NCBI GenBank assembly: GCA_905199445.1
Contig: CAJKGK010000005.1
Location: forward strand, 80,184 to 144,183
Source of the DNA: an uncultured Lachnospiraceae bacterium
GTDB lineage: Bacteria; Bacillota; Clostridia; Lachnospirales; Lachnospiraceae
Length of the DNA: 64,000 bases
Reading direction: 5' to 3'
A program made the translations under genes and the position numbers. Below the pieces are notes generated by a model. That model saw nothing but the letters and a program-made list of their open reading frames with translations, was not told the origin of the DNA and made no database searches. This document shows positions 8,103-17,177 of this stretch, piece after piece. The first letter of the stretch is position 1, and the number at the start of each line of letters is the position of its first letter.

Positions 8103-9893
8103 ATGTATCGTTCACACGTTTTAGTTTGTGGTGGAACCGGATGTACGTCCTCCGGAAGTGAAAAAATTATTGATACCCTTAAAGCCGAACTGGAAAAAAA
8201 CGGTCTGACAGATGAGGTGGCCGTTGTAAAGACAGGCTGCCATGGCCTGTGTGCCCTGGGACCGATTATGATTATTTATCCTGAGGCTTCTTTTTATTCC
8301 ATGGTTCAGGTGGAAGATATTCCGGAAATTGTATCCGAGCATCTGCTTAAAGGCCGGGTTGTTTCCAGACTTTTATATAAAGAAACTGTAACGGACGACG
8401 GAATTAAATCCCTCAGTGATACAGATTTTTATAAAAAACAGCATCGTATCGCCCTGAGAAACTGCGGCGTAATTAATCCGGAGGAGATTGATGAGTATAT
8501 CGGTACCGGCGGTTATGAAGCGCTGGGCAAGGCTCTGACAGAGATGACACCGGATGAAGTGATTCAGACTATTCTGGATTCCGGTCTCAGGGGCCGAGGC
8601 GGTGCAGGCTTCCCGACTGGGCTGAAGTGGAAATTTGCATCCGGAAACAGGGGACAGGTGCAGAAGTTTGTATGCTGTAATGCCGATGAGGGCGATCCTG
8701 GTGCCTTTATGGACCGTTCTGTTCTGGAAGGTGATCCCCATGTTGTTTTGGAGGCTATGGCCATTGCCGGTTATGCTATCGGTGCCAGCCAGGGATATAT
8801 TTATGTCCGTGCCGAATATCCCATCGCTGTTGAACGTCTGAGAATTGCCATCGCACAGGCCAGAGCATATGGCCTGCTGGGCAAAAATATTTTTGATTCA
8901 GGCTTTGATTTTGACATTGATTTAAGACTGGGGGCCGGTGCCTTTGTGTGTGGTGAAGAAACCGCACTGATGACATCTATTGAGGGCAAGCGTGGTGAAC
9001 CCAGACCAAGACCGCCGTTTCCGGCTGTTAAGGGGCTGTTTGGAAAACCGACCATCCTTAATAATGTTGAGACTTATGCCAATATTCCTCAGATTATTAT
9101 CCATGGAGCCCAGTGGTTTGCATCCATGGGGACAGAAAAATCCAAGGGCACAAAAGTTTTTGCTCTGGGCGGAAAGGTAAATAATACAGGTCTTGTGGAA
9201 ATTCCCATGGGAACAACTTTACGTACAGTTATCGAAGAAATCGGCGGCGGTATACCAAACGGCAAGAAATTTAAGGCGGCTCAGACCGGCGGCCCTTCCG
9301 GCGGATGTATTCCTGCTCAACATTTTGATATTCCGATTGATTATGACAATCTGCTGGAAATCGGTTCCATGATGGGGTCCGGCGGCCTGATTGTAATGGA
9401 TGAGGATAACTGTATGGTGGATATTGCCAAGTTCTTCCTGGAATTTACGGTGGATGAATCCTGCGGTAAGTGTACACCGTGCCGTGTAGGTACAAAACGT
9501 ATGTATGAAATTCTGGATAAGATTACAAAAGGCCAGGGAACACTGGAAGATATCGACAAATTGGAGGAACTGTGCTATTACATTAAGGAGAATGCGCTTT
9601 GCGGTCTGGGACAGACGGCGCCGAATCCGGTGCTGTCCACACTGCGTTATTTCAGAGATGAATACATTGCCCATGTGGTTGACAAAAAATGTCCGGCCGG
9701 CGTATGTAAGGATCTCCTCTCCTATAAGATTGATCCGGATAAGTGCCGGGGCTGCACACTTTGTGCAAGAACCTGCCCCGCAGATGCCATCGAAGGCAAG
9801 GTTAAAGAAGTTCATTACATTAACCCGGATAAGTGCTTAAAGTGTGGTGCCTGTATGGAAAAATGCCGCTTTGGCGCAATTTACAAAGATTAA
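8103..9893 (+). CDS. hydB: Trimeric [FeFe] hydrogenase subunit HydB (NuoF-like)
   Basis: Flavin- and NAD(H)-binding subunit of the bifurcating hydrogenase, 596 residues. The N-terminal 100 residues are a thioredoxin-like [2Fe-2S] domain (GTGCTSSG, TGCHGLCALGP). The NuoF core carries the GRGGAGFPTGLKW nucleotide loop and NADEGDPGAFMDR. A [4Fe-4S] site is seen in ESCGKCTPCRVGTKR plus ALCGLGQ. Two C-terminal ferredoxin motifs (CRGCTLCARTCP and CLKCGACMEKC) are the extension typical of HydB. It oxidises or reduces NAD(H) at FMN and exchanges electrons with ferredoxin and HydA. Confidence 0.94.
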   Translation: MYRSHVLVCGGTGCTSSGSEKIIDTLKAELEKNGLTDEVAVVKTGCHGLCALGPIMIIYPEASFYSMVQVEDIPEIVSEHLLKGRVVSRLLYKETVTDDGIKSLSDTDFYKKQHRIALRNCGVINPEEIDEYIGTGGYEALGKALTEMTPDEVIQTILDSGLRGRGGAGFPTGLKWKFASGNRGQVQKFVCCNADEGDPGAFMDRSVLEGDPHVVLEAMAIAGYAIGASQGYIYVRAEYPIAVERLRIAIAQARAYGLLGKNIFDSGFDFDIDLRLGAGAFVCGEETALMTSIEGKRGEPRPRPPFPAVKGLFGKPTILNNVETYANIPQIIIHGAQWFASMGTEKSKGTKVFALGGKVNNTGLVEIPMGTTLRTVIEEIGGGIPNGKKFKAAQTGGPSGGCIPAQHFDIPIDYDNLLEIGSMMGSGGLIVMDEDNCMVDIAKFFLEFTVDESCGKCTPCRVGTKRMYEILDKITKGQGTLEDIDKLEELCYYIKENALCGLGQTAPNPVLSTLRYFRDEYIAHVVDKKCPAGVCKDLLSYKIDPDKCRGCTLCARTCPADAIEGKVKEVHYINPDKCLKCGACMEKCRFGAIYKD

Positions 9894-9908
9894 TGGAGGG
9901 GTCAGGAC

Positions 9909-11654
9909 ATGAAAAATATTACAATAAAAATTAACGGCATCAGTGTCAGTGCGCCGGAAGGCTCTACCATTTTGGAGGCTGCCAGACTGGCTCATATTAA
10001 GATTCCCACACTGTGCTTTTTGAAGGAAATCAATGAAATCGGCGCCTGCCGTATTTGTGTTGTAGAGGTGAAAGGGGCCAAAAGTCTGGTGGCTTCCTGT
10101 GTATATCCCATCAATGAAGGCATGGAGGTATGGACAAATACACCGAAGGTGCTGGATTCCAGAAGAAAAACGCTGCAGCTGCTGCTTTCCGTACACAGGC
10201 GAGAGTGTCTTTCCTGCGTCAGAAGCGGAAACTGTGAACTTCAGCAGCTGTGCCGTGAGCTCAAGGTGGAGGATGAAGGCCGTTATGACGGAGAAATGCC
10301 GCCTGCCCTTGTGGATACATCGGCAGCCCATATGATTCGTGATAATAGTAAATGTATTTTATGCCGCCGCTGCAGCGCTGTCTGTGAAAATGTTCAGGGA
10401 ATCGGTGTGATCGGTGCCAATGAGAGAGGCTTTAAGACCTTCATCGGTCAGGCCTTTAATATGGGACTGGCCCAGACAAGCTGTGTATCCTGCGGTCAGT
10501 GTATTGCCGTGTGTCCTACAGGGGCACTGACAGAAAAGGATCAGACAGATCTTGTGTTTGAGGCTCTTGCGGACCCTGCAAAACATGTCTTTGTACAGAC
10601 GGCACCTTCTGTGCGTGCTGCGCTTGGTGAGGAATTTGGTATGCCGATTGGAACCAATGTGGAAGGCAAAATGGTGGCCGCTCTTCGCAGACTGGGATTT
10701 GAGAAAGTCTTTGACACCGATTTTGCAGCGGACCTCACGATTATGGAGGAAGCCAATGAGTTCCTTCAGCGCGTTAAAAATAATGGTGTGCTGCCTTTAA
10801 TCACTTCCTGCTCACCAGGCTGGGTGAAATACTGTGAACACTATTTTCCGGATATGACAGATAACTTATCATCCTGTAAGTCTCCACAGCAGATGTTCGG
10901 TGCCGTTTTAAAAACCTATTATGCGCAGAAAGCCGGTATTGATCCAAAGGATATTGTCAGTGTCAGCGTAATGCCGTGTACAGCCAAGAAGTTTGAAATC
11001 GGACGGGATGATCAGGCTGCTGCCGGTGTGGCGGATGTGGATATTTCCATTACAACAAGAGAGCTGGCCCGGATGATTAAAAGAGTGGGGCTGGAATTTA
11101 CAGAGCTTCCTGATGAGAAATTTGATGATCCTCTTGGAGAATCCACCGGTGCCGGTGTGATTTTTGGCGCCACCGGAGGCGTTATGGAAGCGGCCCTTCG
11201 TACGGCTGTAGAAAAGCTTACCGGAGAAACTCTGGAAAAGCTGGATTTTACTGAAGTGAGAGGTACTCAGGGCATTAAAGAAGCAACTTACCATGTGGCT
11301 GGCATGGATATTCGGGTTGCCGTTGCTTCTGGATTGGGAAATGCCAGAGCCCTTCTTGAAAAGGTGAAGTCCGGTGAAGCTAATTATCATTTTATTGAGA
11401 TTATGGGCTGCCCTGGGGGCTGCGTCAACGGCGGCGGACAGCCTCAGCAGCCAGGCAGTGTGCGTAACTTTACCGATATCCGGGCACTTCGTGCCAAAGC
11501 ATTGTATGATCAGGATGCATCCATGCCTTTGCGTAAATCTCACGAAAATCCTTCCATTATTCGTCTGTATGAGGAATATCTGGGAGAACCAGGCAGCCAT
11601 AAGGCCCATCAGCTGCTTCATACAACCTATGTCAAACGTAAAGTTAATTCATAA
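9909..11654 (+). CDS. hydA: Trimeric [FeFe] hydrogenase catalytic subunit HydA
   Basis: Catalytic H2-producing or -oxidising subunit, 581 residues. Cofactor sites in order: [2Fe-2S] at Cys36/47/50/64; His-ligated [4Fe-4S] at His96, Cys100/103/109; two [4Fe-4S] at Cys149-159 and Cys192-202; H-cluster motifs TSCSPGW (301), MPCTAKKFE (Cys358) and MGCPGGCVNGGG (Cys502, Cys506). The C-terminal small-subunit-like helix is present. The first motif has Ser where monomeric enzymes have a second Cys; I recall this variant from multimeric clostridial enzymes. With HydB and HydC it should couple H2 to NAD+ and ferredoxin. A strong terminator follows. Confidence 0.95.
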   Translation: MKNITIKINGISVSAPEGSTILEAARLAHIKIPTLCFLKEINEIGACRICVVEVKGAKSLVASCVYPINEGMEVWTNTPKVLDSRRKTLQLLLSVHRRECLSCVRSGNCELQQLCRELKVEDEGRYDGEMPPALVDTSAAHMIRDNSKCILCRRCSAVCENVQGIGVIGANERGFKTFIGQAFNMGLAQTSCVSCGQCIAVCPTGALTEKDQTDLVFEALADPAKHVFVQTAPSVRAALGEEFGMPIGTNVEGKMVAALRRLGFEKVFDTDFAADLTIMEEANEFLQRVKNNGVLPLITSCSPGWVKYCEHYFPDMTDNLSSCKSPQQMFGAVLKTYYAQKAGIDPKDIVSVSVMPCTAKKFEIGRDDQAAAGVADVDISITTRELARMIKRVGLEFTELPDEKFDDPLGESTGAGVIFGATGGVMEAALRTAVEKLTGETLEKLDFTEVRGTQGIKEATYHVAGMDIRVAVASGLGNARALLEKVKSGEANYHFIEIMGCPGGCVNGGGQPQQPGSVRNFTDIRALRAKALYDQDASMPLRKSHENPSIIRLYEEYLGEPGSHKAHQLLHTTYVKRKVNS

Positions 11655-11689
11655 TTGTGTTTTTTAGCACAGGCTGGATTCTGTTTAGA

Positions 11690-11736
11690 CCTGCGCCAAA
11701 CGCGTGTTTTTGTCACCCGTTTGGCGCAGGTTTTTT
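11690..11736 (+). terminator. Terminator of the hydrogenase operon
   Basis: A 13-pair perfect stem (11690-11702 with 11718-11730) followed by six T residues, 35 bases after the hydA stop. Confidence 0.92.
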
Positions 11737-11811
11737 CTTGAAATTGATCGTTTGAGTTTTAAGGGATCTATAAATCTTTTAAATTTTTTGTTATATCAGC
11801 TTTTGGGATGT

Positions 11812-11845
11812 GTAGAAAAGTGCAAATAACAGCGTAGAAATGTGC
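11812..11845 (+). promoter_or_regulatory. Direct-repeat activator site, probably for the AraC-type regulator
   Basis: Two 12-base direct repeats differ at one base: GTAGAAAAGTGC (11812-11823) and GTAGAAATGTGC (11834-11845). Their start-to-start distance is 22 bases, two helical turns, and the second ends where the weak -35 box begins. This is the classical layout of an AraC-family activator site. The obvious candidate protein is the YesN-type regulator encoded at 17158-17949. Confidence 0.55.
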
Positions 11846-11874
11846 TATTTTTCCATTCTCCGAATTTATATAAT
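11846..11874 (+). promoter_or_regulatory. Activator-dependent promoter of the sugar uptake genes
   Basis: A perfect TATAAT at 11869-11874 lacks a good -35 box; TATTTT at 11846-11851 is the best at 17-base spacing. The weak -35 beside the direct repeats fits activator dependence. Confidence 0.5.
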
Positions 11875-11900
11875 ATTGTTAAAGAAAAGGGGGAGGGCGC

Positions 11901-12851
11901 ATGGGAAATGAAAAAAGAAAAAATGATTCAAATCAGAAAAGTCTGAGGGTAAGATTTTTAAAAAGTGTTCCGATTTATCTGATGATGCTTCCAGGGCTGC
12001 TTTATCTGATCTGCAATAACTATCTGCCGATGTTTGGCATCGTTATTGCTTTTAAAAAGGTAAACTGGCAGAAAGGACTTTGGGGAAGTGAATGGTGTGG
12101 ACTGGATAATTTTAAATATTTGTTTCAGTCTGAGGATTCATTTATTATGATTCGCAACACCGTACTCTACAATATTTTATTTATTGTCCTGGGTACTGTG
12201 TGTGCAATTGCGGTGGCTGTTTTGCTCAATGAGGTTGTGGCCAGAAAGTTTAAATCGATGTATCAAAGCCTTATTCTTTTACCTTATCTTATGAGCTGGG
12301 TTGTGGTTAGTTATCTGGTTTATGCTTTTCTCAGCAACGATACCGGATTTATTAATAATTCTCTGCTTCCGTTTTTTAATGCCCAGCCAATTAACTGGTA
12401 TCAGGAATCCGAGTATTGGCCGTTTATTCTTACCTTTGTGAATTTGTGGAAAAGTATTGGTTTTTCGATGATTATTTATTATGCCAGTATTGTGGGGATT
12501 AATGGGGAGTATTATGAGGCAGCCAGGCTGGACGGTGCGGGAAAATGGCAGCAGATTATTCATATTACAGTTCCACTGCTAAAACCTACGATTATTACAT
12601 TGTTTATTATGAATGTGGGACGTATTTTTGCATCAGACTTTGGCTTGTTTTATCAGGTACCAAGAAATCAGGGCGCTATTTATTCAACGACACAGACGAT
12701 TGACACTTATGTATATAATGCCCTGATGAAATTAGGCAATACCTCGATGTCTTCTGCGGCGTCGGTGCTTCAGTCGATTGTGGGCTTTGTTCTTGTGATA
12801 ACTGCAAATAAAATTGTACGAAGATATGAGCAGGACAGTGCGCTGTTTTGA
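11901..12851 (+). CDS. Sugar ABC transporter permease, LplB/YteP type
   Basis: Inner-membrane permease of a carbohydrate ABC importer (CUT1 group), 316 residues, six predicted helices. It has the LplB-type opening LMMLPGLLYLICNNYLPMFG and the cytoplasmic EAA loop EAARLDGAGKWQQIIHITVP that contacts the ATPase. In Bacillus, relatives import rhamnogalacturonan- or xylan-derived oligosaccharides. No ATPase gene lies in the cluster; such systems usually share an MsmX-type ATPase encoded elsewhere. GGGGGAGGG precedes the ATG. Confidence 0.9.
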   Translation: MGNEKRKNDSNQKSLRVRFLKSVPIYLMMLPGLLYLICNNYLPMFGIVIAFKKVNWQKGLWGSEWCGLDNFKYLFQSEDSFIMIRNTVLYNILFIVLGTVCAIAVAVLLNEVVARKFKSMYQSLILLPYLMSWVVVSYLVYAFLSNDTGFINNSLLPFFNAQPINWYQESEYWPFILTFVNLWKSIGFSMIIYYASIVGINGEYYEAARLDGAGKWQQIIHITVPLLKPTIITLFIMNVGRIFASDFGLFYQVPRNQGAIYSTTQTIDTYVYNALMKLGNTSMSSAASVLQSIVGFVLVITANKIVRRYEQDSALF

Positions 12852-12865
12852 CAGGGGGGATATTG

Positions 12866-13759
12866 ATGAAGCTGTATAAAAGTGATTATATAATGCAGGC
12901 CGTGGCTCATGGTGTTTTGGCCGTTTTGACAATAATGTCACTTCTGCCCTTTATTTTGCTGGTGATTGCTTCGGTGACAGATGAAAATGTAGCTATTAAA
13001 AATGGTTTTTCTTTTTTTCCGGAAAAGTGGAGCAGTGGGGCCTATGAATATCTTATTGGAGAGTGGTCTCAGATTGGACATGCTTATTTGATGACGATTA
13101 TTGTCACCGTCATCGGTACTCTTTTGGGGCTTGGGCTGAGCACACTTTTGGCTTATGGACTTACAAGAGATATTCTGGGAAAAAAGCTTCTGAATTTTCT
13201 TGTTATTTTTACGATGCTTTTTAACGGTGGAATTGTTGCCTCCTATTTTGTATGGACACAATATTTTCATATCAAAAATACTGTATGGGCTTTGATTTTT
13301 CCGGGACTGATGATGAATGCATTTAATATTATACTGATTAAAAATTATTTTAAAACATCCATTCCTGAATCTCTCCTGGAGAGCGCCCGCATGGATGGGG
13401 CAGGAGATCTGAAAACATTTCTAAAAATCGTTATCCCTCTGTCAAAGCCCATTCTGGCCACCATTGGCCTGATGAGTGCCATCACCTATTGGAATGACTG
13501 GACAAACGGGCTTTATTATGTGGATGATTCCAGATTTTATACATTGCAGCTGGTTTTAAATAAAATTAATGAAAGTGCTTCATTCCTTGCCAGCAACAGC
13601 ACTCAGATGTCTTCTATGCTTAACGGGACAGCGTCTATTCCGACAACGACCATGCGGATGGCGATTGCGGTTGTGGGAATTATTCCAATTATTGTTGCTT
13701 ATCCTTTTTTTCAAAAATATTTTATTAAGGGAATTACCCTTGGTGCGGTCAAAGGCTAA
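12866..13759 (+). CDS. Sugar ABC transporter permease, YtcP type
   Basis: Second permease of the same importer, 297 residues with six predicted helices. The EAA motif reads ESARMDGAGDLKTFLKIVIP near residue 170 and the C terminus is the family's FIKGITLGAVKG. A TTG at 12848 is in frame, but the ATG at 12866 has AGGGGGGA just upstream and matches the usual start. It is 14 bases from the first permease gene and 43 bases from the lipoprotein gene. Confidence 0.9.
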   Translation: MKLYKSDYIMQAVAHGVLAVLTIMSLLPFILLVIASVTDENVAIKNGFSFFPEKWSSGAYEYLIGEWSQIGHAYLMTIIVTVIGTLLGLGLSTLLAYGLTRDILGKKLLNFLVIFTMLFNGGIVASYFVWTQYFHIKNTVWALIFPGLMMNAFNIILIKNYFKTSIPESLLESARMDGAGDLKTFLKIVIPLSKPILATIGLMSAITYWNDWTNGLYYVDDSRFYTLQLVLNKINESASFLASNSTQMSSMLNGTASIPTTTMRMAIAVVGIIPIIVAYPFFQKYFIKGITLGAVKG

Positions 13760-13802
13760 AATAAAAAAAGTCCGAAAATTAACATTTAAGGAGGTTTATA
13801 AG

Positions 13803-15401
13803 ATGAAAAAAATGATGAAAATGGGTATGGGTACATTATGTATGACTGCTGCCTGTGGGATACTTCTGACAGGGTGTGGCAGTGGTCAGACTCCGGCAGC
13901 ATCATCGGATGGGGGTGGCAGACAAAACGAAGACAGTGCTTTGGAACAGAGTCCCAACAAGGCCGCAGATGAGGAAAACTATGAAATTGTTATGGCCTAT
14001 GTGACGGCTGGCACAGAGCCTACTGATTTGAGGAAAGTGGAGGCCAAATTAAGTGAACTGACTAAAGAAAAGATCCATTGTACCGTCAAGTTTAAACCGG
14101 TTGCGATTAATGATCTGCGGGCACAGTACAATCTGTGGGCATCTTCCGGGGAACAGGTTGATCTGTTGATGATGTTTAATATGAATCTGGGAACATTTGT
14201 GGATGAAGGAAAAATCATCAGTATGGAAGACTATAAAGAATATGCCCCCAATATTATGGCATTGTCCGAGGAAAGTCCATTTTTATCTGGTGGTTATTAT
14301 GATAATCAGCTGTATGCCATCCCGATTATTAACCCGTCCACAGGTCAGGGAAAAGCCTTGTATGCAAGAAAAGATCTTGTGGAGGCTACAGGAATAGAAC
14401 AGAAGGATATGTACAGCTATGAGGACTTGGATCAGATTTTTGCCAAAATTCATGAACAGAATCCGGAGCTTGTGACCATCGGATGGACCGGCGTTCGTCA
14501 AAATACCTACGGGACCTATTTTATAGACTGTGATACCCTGGGGGTTCCAGAAGCCTATGCCGGTGTATTAATGGATGTGGGCAGCGGATCCACAGAAGTT
14601 GTCAATTTCTTTGAGACAGAGGCATATAAGGAATTTCTTCAATGGATGCACCAATGGCAGCAGGACGGATATTTTTCAAAGGATGCATCTACGACAAGTG
14701 ATATTGCCAGTGATTGGGTGAAAGCCGGAAGATGTGCCGGATTTACCATTGGTGATGACACACCGGGAAATATTGAAAATCAGACGGCAGTAACGGGATA
14801 TGAAACCGTACAGCTTAATATTAAAGAAACCTATGTGACAACGGAAACATATAATCAGCTGAGATGGTGTATCAGTACAAGCAGTAAACATCCTGAAAAG
14901 GCTATGCAGTTTCTGGACATGCTTTATGATGGGGAAGAAGTGGTGAATCTGATTATGAACGGAATCGAGGGCGAGCACTATATTAAGCATGACGGCTCCA
15001 AGATTATCAGTTATCCTGATGGTATCAATGGTACAAATACACCGTACAATAATACATTGGGGATTTATGGCGATAAGCGAAACCTCTATATGTTTGAGCC
15101 TAATGAGGATTCCTTTTATGAACGCAGCGAGGCCTATACGGCCAATGCTTTGAAACATAAATCCGTGGCTTTGGGATATTCTTTTATTTCGGATTCCTGT
15201 ACCAATGAAATTGCGGCGATCAGTTCTGTTTTAAGTAAATATCTGACGTCTTTAGAATATGGTATGGTGGATGATTTGGATGCAACCTATAATGAATTTA
15301 TTCAGGCCTTAAAAGATGCAGGAATCGATAAGGTTATTGAAGAAAATCAGAGACAGCTGGATGAATGGCTGGCTAAACAAGACGCGCAAAAGCAGGAATA
15401 A
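13803..15401 (+). CDS. Extracellular solute-binding lipoprotein of the sugar importer
   Basis: A 532-residue lipoprotein that should capture the oligosaccharide outside the cell. The signal peptide ends at lipobox LLTGC near residue 25, followed by a Ser/Gly/Asn-rich linker. The rest resembles LplA/YtcQ binding proteins, for example SEQVDLLMMFN and a DMLYDGEEVVNLI segment near the C terminus. The open frame reaches back to 13569 inside the permease gene, but the ATG at 13803 follows AAGGAGG and begins a proper signal sequence. A 13-pair hairpin follows the gene. Confidence 0.9.
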   Translation: MKKMMKMGMGTLCMTAACGILLTGCGSGQTPAASSDGGGRQNEDSALEQSPNKAADEENYEIVMAYVTAGTEPTDLRKVEAKLSELTKEKIHCTVKFKPVAINDLRAQYNLWASSGEQVDLLMMFNMNLGTFVDEGKIISMEDYKEYAPNIMALSEESPFLSGGYYDNQLYAIPIINPSTGQGKALYARKDLVEATGIEQKDMYSYEDLDQIFAKIHEQNPELVTIGWTGVRQNTYGTYFIDCDTLGVPEAYAGVLMDVGSGSTEVVNFFETEAYKEFLQWMHQWQQDGYFSKDASTTSDIASDWVKAGRCAGFTIGDDTPGNIENQTAVTGYETVQLNIKETYVTTETYNQLRWCISTSSKHPEKAMQFLDMLYDGEEVVNLIMNGIEGEHYIKHDGSKIISYPDGINGTNTPYNNTLGIYGDKRNLYMFEPNEDSFYERSEAYTANALKHKSVALGYSFISDSCTNEIAAISSVLSKYLTSLEYGMVDDLDATYNEFIQALKDAGIDKVIEENQRQLDEWLAKQDAQKQE

Positions 15402-15417
15402 AAAGTTCTGATATACG

Positions 15418-15462
15418 GCAAACAGGCCGCTGTCAATATATGTTTGGCGGCGGCCTGTTTGC
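15418..15462 (+). terminator. Perfect 13-pair hairpin without U tract
   Basis: GCAAACAGGCCGC (15418-15430) pairs with GCGGCCTGTTTGC (15450-15462). Only a short T-rich stretch follows, so it may act mainly as a 3' stabiliser for the binding-protein mRNA or as a partial terminator. Its right arm overlaps the -35 box of the next promoter. Confidence 0.6.
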
Positions 15463-15487
15463 ACTGAATTTACATAGGGCGTATAAT
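15459..15487 (+). promoter_or_regulatory. Promoter of the YesMN-type two-component genes
   Basis: TTGCAC (15459-15464), 17-base spacer, perfect TATAAT (15482-15487). It lets the sensor and regulator be made independently of the transporter genes. Confidence 0.7.
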
Positions 15488-15557
15488 ATTTTATGGGTAA
15501 AAAGGGGGGATTGGTATATATAAAAGGCAAAAAAATTCCGGAAACAAGGTGAGGGGA

Positions 15558-17177
15558 ATGGGGGCAGGAAAATTTTCAGTTGGAAAAATAATTGTGATTG
15601 TGGTGACATGCATATGGATTCCCATGAATTTGCTTTTGTTTGGTGTTTATGTTCAGCTTTTTGGTTCTATGAAAAGTATGGTGACAGATAACCAAATTGG
15701 GGCGCTTTCGGTTTATGTAAAACAACTGGAAGCCAGACTGGGGATGGTAGAGAATTATGCCCTTAGCCTTCTGTCTGATGATGCTTATGCAGGTATTCGA
15801 AATGTTCGGGGAAGCAAAAATTATGAACTGACAAAAACAGAAATGCAGCTTCGCATGTCCAGGCTGGATGATTCAGGTCTGTGGGATAATGTGGACGGAA
15901 ATTATGTTTATATTAAGCATACTCAGGATGTTTTGGAGTCCAGAAATGCCTCTGTGATTGATACAGATACAAACAGAGAAATTGTCGATTTAATGCGAAG
16001 TGGAGAAACAATGCTCTGGTGTGTAAAAACGATCAGGGGAGAGGACTTTGTCTGTGCTGTCTGGGGAAATGGTATTTATAATATTGGCGTTTTTGTACGT
16101 ACAGATACACTTTACAGTTTTTGGGGAGAAAATCCGTGGGAAATTCGGATTCTGCCTTCAGATGAGGCAAAGGTCCCGGGAGATTACATTGTGTTTAAAC
16201 AGTATCCAGAAGGCATGGATCTGACGGTGAGCTGTCGGATGCCTGTCAAAGTTTTCAACAGTAGTTTTCCTATGATTTATACGTTTATGTTCATCAGTCT
16301 TATTGCCAGTGCTGTTGTGATCGGGGCTTTGATTTTTATTTTTCAGAAGAAAATCGTAGGTCCACTGGTCGATATGGAACAGACAATACGGCTGATTCAG
16401 GGCGGAGATGGGAAGGCCCGTATGGAAAGTGGAAGTTTGGTTCTGGAGCTTGATGCAATCTGTCTGGCTTTTAATGAAATGATGGATCAAATATATGAAA
16501 TGAAAATTCAGGCCTATGAGCTGAAGCTGGATCATGAAAAAACAAAACTGATGAATCTTCAGCTTCAAATTAATCCGCATCTTCTTTTAAATGCATTAAA
16601 TACCATCTACGGACTGGCCGAAATTCGCGAATATGAAAATATTCAGAAATTTACAGAAAATTTAGTGTCCTACTTTCGATATGCCCTGAAAAATACCAGT
16701 ATTCCGGTAAGGCTGAGACAGGAACTGGATTTTGTGAAAAGCTATGTGGAAATTCAGAAAATTCGTTACCCGGATTCTTTTTATGTCTTATATGATGTGG
16801 AGGATGAATTGATGGATTTGCCTGTGCTGCCGCTAATTATAGAAAATTTTGTGGAAAACAGCACAAAGTATGCCGCGGAGCGGGGGCATATGACAGAAAT
16901 CCTTGTTATTGTCCGCAAACGGAATGATTATCTGAATATTTCAATTTGTGATGATGGCAAAGGCATAGAAGCGGATGTACTTCAGGTTTTAAGGTCTGGA
17001 CAGCCATTGGAGAAAAACGATGAGGTTCATGTGGGAATTTGGAACTGTGAGCGAAGACTGAAATTATTTTACGGAGAAAAGGCACAGTTTTCCATAACAT
17101 CGGTACCGGGAGAAGGCACTCAGGTTTGGATGGAATTTCCGTGGAGGGAGGCTGGCGATGACACTTTTAATTGTTGA
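15558..17177 (+). CDS. YesM-type sensor histidine kinase
   Basis: Membrane sensor of the LytS/YesM class, 539 residues. It has a helix near residues 10-30, an extracytoplasmic domain to about 230, a second helix at about 240-260, a HAMP-like linker, a His_kinase segment (MNLQLQINPHLLLNALNTIY, with the His of NPH as phospho-acceptor) and an ATPase domain (ENFVENSTKYA, DDGKGI). It probably detects the imported oligosaccharide. Start is ambiguous: GTG 15549 or ATG 15558; AAGGTGAGGGG fits the ATG better. It overlaps the regulator gene by 20 bases. Confidence 0.9.
   Translation: MGAGKFSVGKIIVIVVTCIWIPMNLLLFGVYVQLFGSMKSMVTDNQIGALSVYVKQLEARLGMVENYALSLLSDDAYAGIRNVRGSKNYELTKTEMQLRMSRLDDSGLWDNVDGNYVYIKHTQDVLESRNASVIDTDTNREIVDLMRSGETMLWCVKTIRGEDFVCAVWGNGIYNIGVFVRTDTLYSFWGENPWEIRILPSDEAKVPGDYIVFKQYPEGMDLTVSCRMPVKVFNSSFPMIYTFMFISLIASAVVIGALIFIFQKKIVGPLVDMEQTIRLIQGGDGKARMESGSLVLELDAICLAFNEMMDQIYEMKIQAYELKLDHEKTKLMNLQLQINPHLLLNALNTIYGLAEIREYENIQKFTENLVSYFRYALKNTSIPVRLRQELDFVKSYVEIQKIRYPDSFYVLYDVEDELMDLPVLPLIIENFVENSTKYAAERGHMTEILVIVRKRNDYLNISICDDGKGIEADVLQVLRSGQPLEKNDEVHVGIWNCERRLKLFYGEKAQFSITSVPGEGTQVWMEFPWREAGDDTFNC

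Noticed and set aside
10908..11621. Minus-strand open frame of 237 codons
   Set aside because: Antisense to hydA, no recognisable domain; shadow of a real coding region.
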